From positions 1 through 5,783 of the forward strand of contig JAFPXW010000384.1 in the NCBI GenBank assembly GCA_017394565.1: 5,783 bases of DNA, read 5' to 3'. Shown here one piece after another: positions 5,096 through 5,783 of the stretch. The notes under the pieces were generated by a model. It was given only the letters and a program-made list of their open reading frames with translations, had not been told where the DNA came from and did not search any database. Numbering within the stretch: the first letter of the stretch is position 1; each line of letters opens with the position of its first letter. The DNA comes from Oscillospiraceae bacterium. GTDB taxonomy: Bacteria > Bacillota > Clostridia > Oscillospirales > Ruminococcaceae. Both the position numbers and the translations under genes were made by a program.

Positions 5096-5725
5096 ATGGC
5101 AAATCATTATCAATTGATCGACGAAACAAAGTGGGAACGTTCTATGCACTGCATGATCTTCAGAAACAGCGTTGAGCCGGCTTTCTGCGTTACTTTTGAA
5201 GCGGATATTACCAATTTCAAAAGGAAGATCAAAGAACAGGGCTTTTCTTTTACGATAGCGATGGTCTATGCGGTCTGTAAAGCTGCCAATGAGATCGAGG
5301 CTTTCAGATACAGATTTCTTGATGGCAAAGTTGTTTTATTTGACAATATTGATACCGCATTTACCTATCTCAATGATGAGACCGGATTGTTTAAGGTCGT
5401 CAATGTGCCTATGATAGATAATATCAAGGATTATGTGGCGTTAGCGACTAAGACCGTAAGGGAACAGAAAGAATATTTTACTGCACCACTGGGGAATGAT
5501 GTGTTCCAATGTTCCGCTATGCCGTGGGTCACTTATACGCATATCTCTCACACGAACTCCGGTAAGAAGGATAATGCTACACCCTTATTTGACTGGGGAA
5601 AATACTATGAGAAAGATGGCAAGTTCTATATTCCAGTTTCCGTACAGGCACATCACTCATTCGTAGATGGTCTGCATATTGGTTTATTTGTTGAGAAGCT
5701 GCAAAGATTCTTCGATGAATACTAA
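5096..5725 (+). CDS. Type-A chloramphenicol acetyltransferase-like protein
   Basis: This 209-residue protein is full length for the CAT family, a trimeric cytoplasmic enzyme that moves acetyl from acetyl-CoA to the 3-hydroxyl of chloramphenicol. The N-terminal LIDETKWER and FEADITNFKRKIK match the CAT start, SAMPWVTYTH (140-149) matches the conserved PW strand, and QAHHSFVDGLH (184-194) is the active-site block, with His187 as catalytic base and Asp191 as its structural partner. It deviates from the classical Q-[LIV]-H-H-[SA]-x-x-D-G-[FY]-H signature at Ala185 and Leu193. By eye, the residue equivalent to Ser148 of CAT-III appears to be His149. It is therefore a CAT-family acetyltransferase whose chloramphenicol activity cannot be assumed. 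GC is about 40%, clearly below the ICE backbone, which suggests separate acquisition. It follows the phosphatase in the same direction. Confidence 0.88.
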   Translation: MANHYQLIDETKWERSMHCMIFRNSVEPAFCVTFEADITNFKRKIKEQGFSFTIAMVYAVCKAANEIEAFRYRFLDGKVVLFDNIDTAFTYLNDETGLFKVVNVPMIDNIKDYVALATKTVREQKEYFTAPLGNDVFQCSAMPWVTYTHISHTNSGKKDNATPLFDWGKYYEKDGKFYIPVSVQAHHSFVDGLHIGLFVEKLQRFFDEY

Positions 5726-5783
5726 GAGCCTTGATGGTCCAGTGATTCAACATACGATCTGGCAGCACATCACCTCGACCCCC

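Noticed and set aside
5726..5783. Terminator or att site after the acetyltransferase gene
   Set aside because: No stable hairpin with a T-run and no repeat of another part of the window was found in these 58 bases.
1..5783. CRISPR array, tRNA, rRNA or insertion sequence
   Set aside because: No regularly spaced repeats, cloverleaf-like segments, transposase motifs or terminal inverted repeats were seen on either strand.

Overview
The window looks like part of an integrative and conjugative element (ICE) or conjugative plasmid from a Gram-positive gut-type Clostridia (Ruminococcus/Oscillospiraceae-like). This rests on gene content and order: a RepA_N-type initiator, a DUF3991/TOPRIM protein, a VirD4/TraG coupling protein of the Tn1549/CD1115-like kind, and a small helix-turn-helix protein. 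Purine-rich AAAGGAG-type ribosome binding sites and a roughly 53% GC backbone (estimated by eye) fit this. No taxonomic marker gene is present, so the host is an inference.

Left and centre (positions 1-4189) form one leftward (minus-strand) operon. In transcription order it holds repA (3305-4189), the DUF3991/TOPRIM gene (1908-3287), the coupling protein (82-1890) and the first 32 codons of the HTH gene (1-98). Genes are packed tightly, with two 17-nt gaps and one 17-nt overlap. The coupling protein is broken by a single in-frame TGA at 823-825, which separates the Walker A half from the Walker B half. Everything else in its 602-codon frame is intact.

The divergent control region (4190-4350) has a near-ideal rightward promoter (TTGAAA, 17-bp spacer, extended -10 TGCTATAAT). 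A perfect 10-bp inverted repeat straddles its -10 box, and a 14-codon mini-ORF follows whose stop overlaps the next start (ATGA). On the minus strand, two hairpins followed by T-rich tracts lie in the stretch leading into repA.

Right (4351-5783) holds rightward cargo: a histidine-phosphatase-family gene (4351-5046), also broken by one in-frame TGA (4639-4641), then a lower-GC type-A chloramphenicol-acetyltransferase-like gene (5096-5725). The last 58 bases hold no recognisable feature.

The most unusual observation is that both in-frame TGA codons sit in the same 11-nt sequence, GGATCAATGAA, in the same codon phase (GAT CAA TGA), while both reading frames are otherwise undamaged. Either two recent nonsense mutations hit similar contexts, or UGA is read through at these sites. 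The sequence alone cannot decide.
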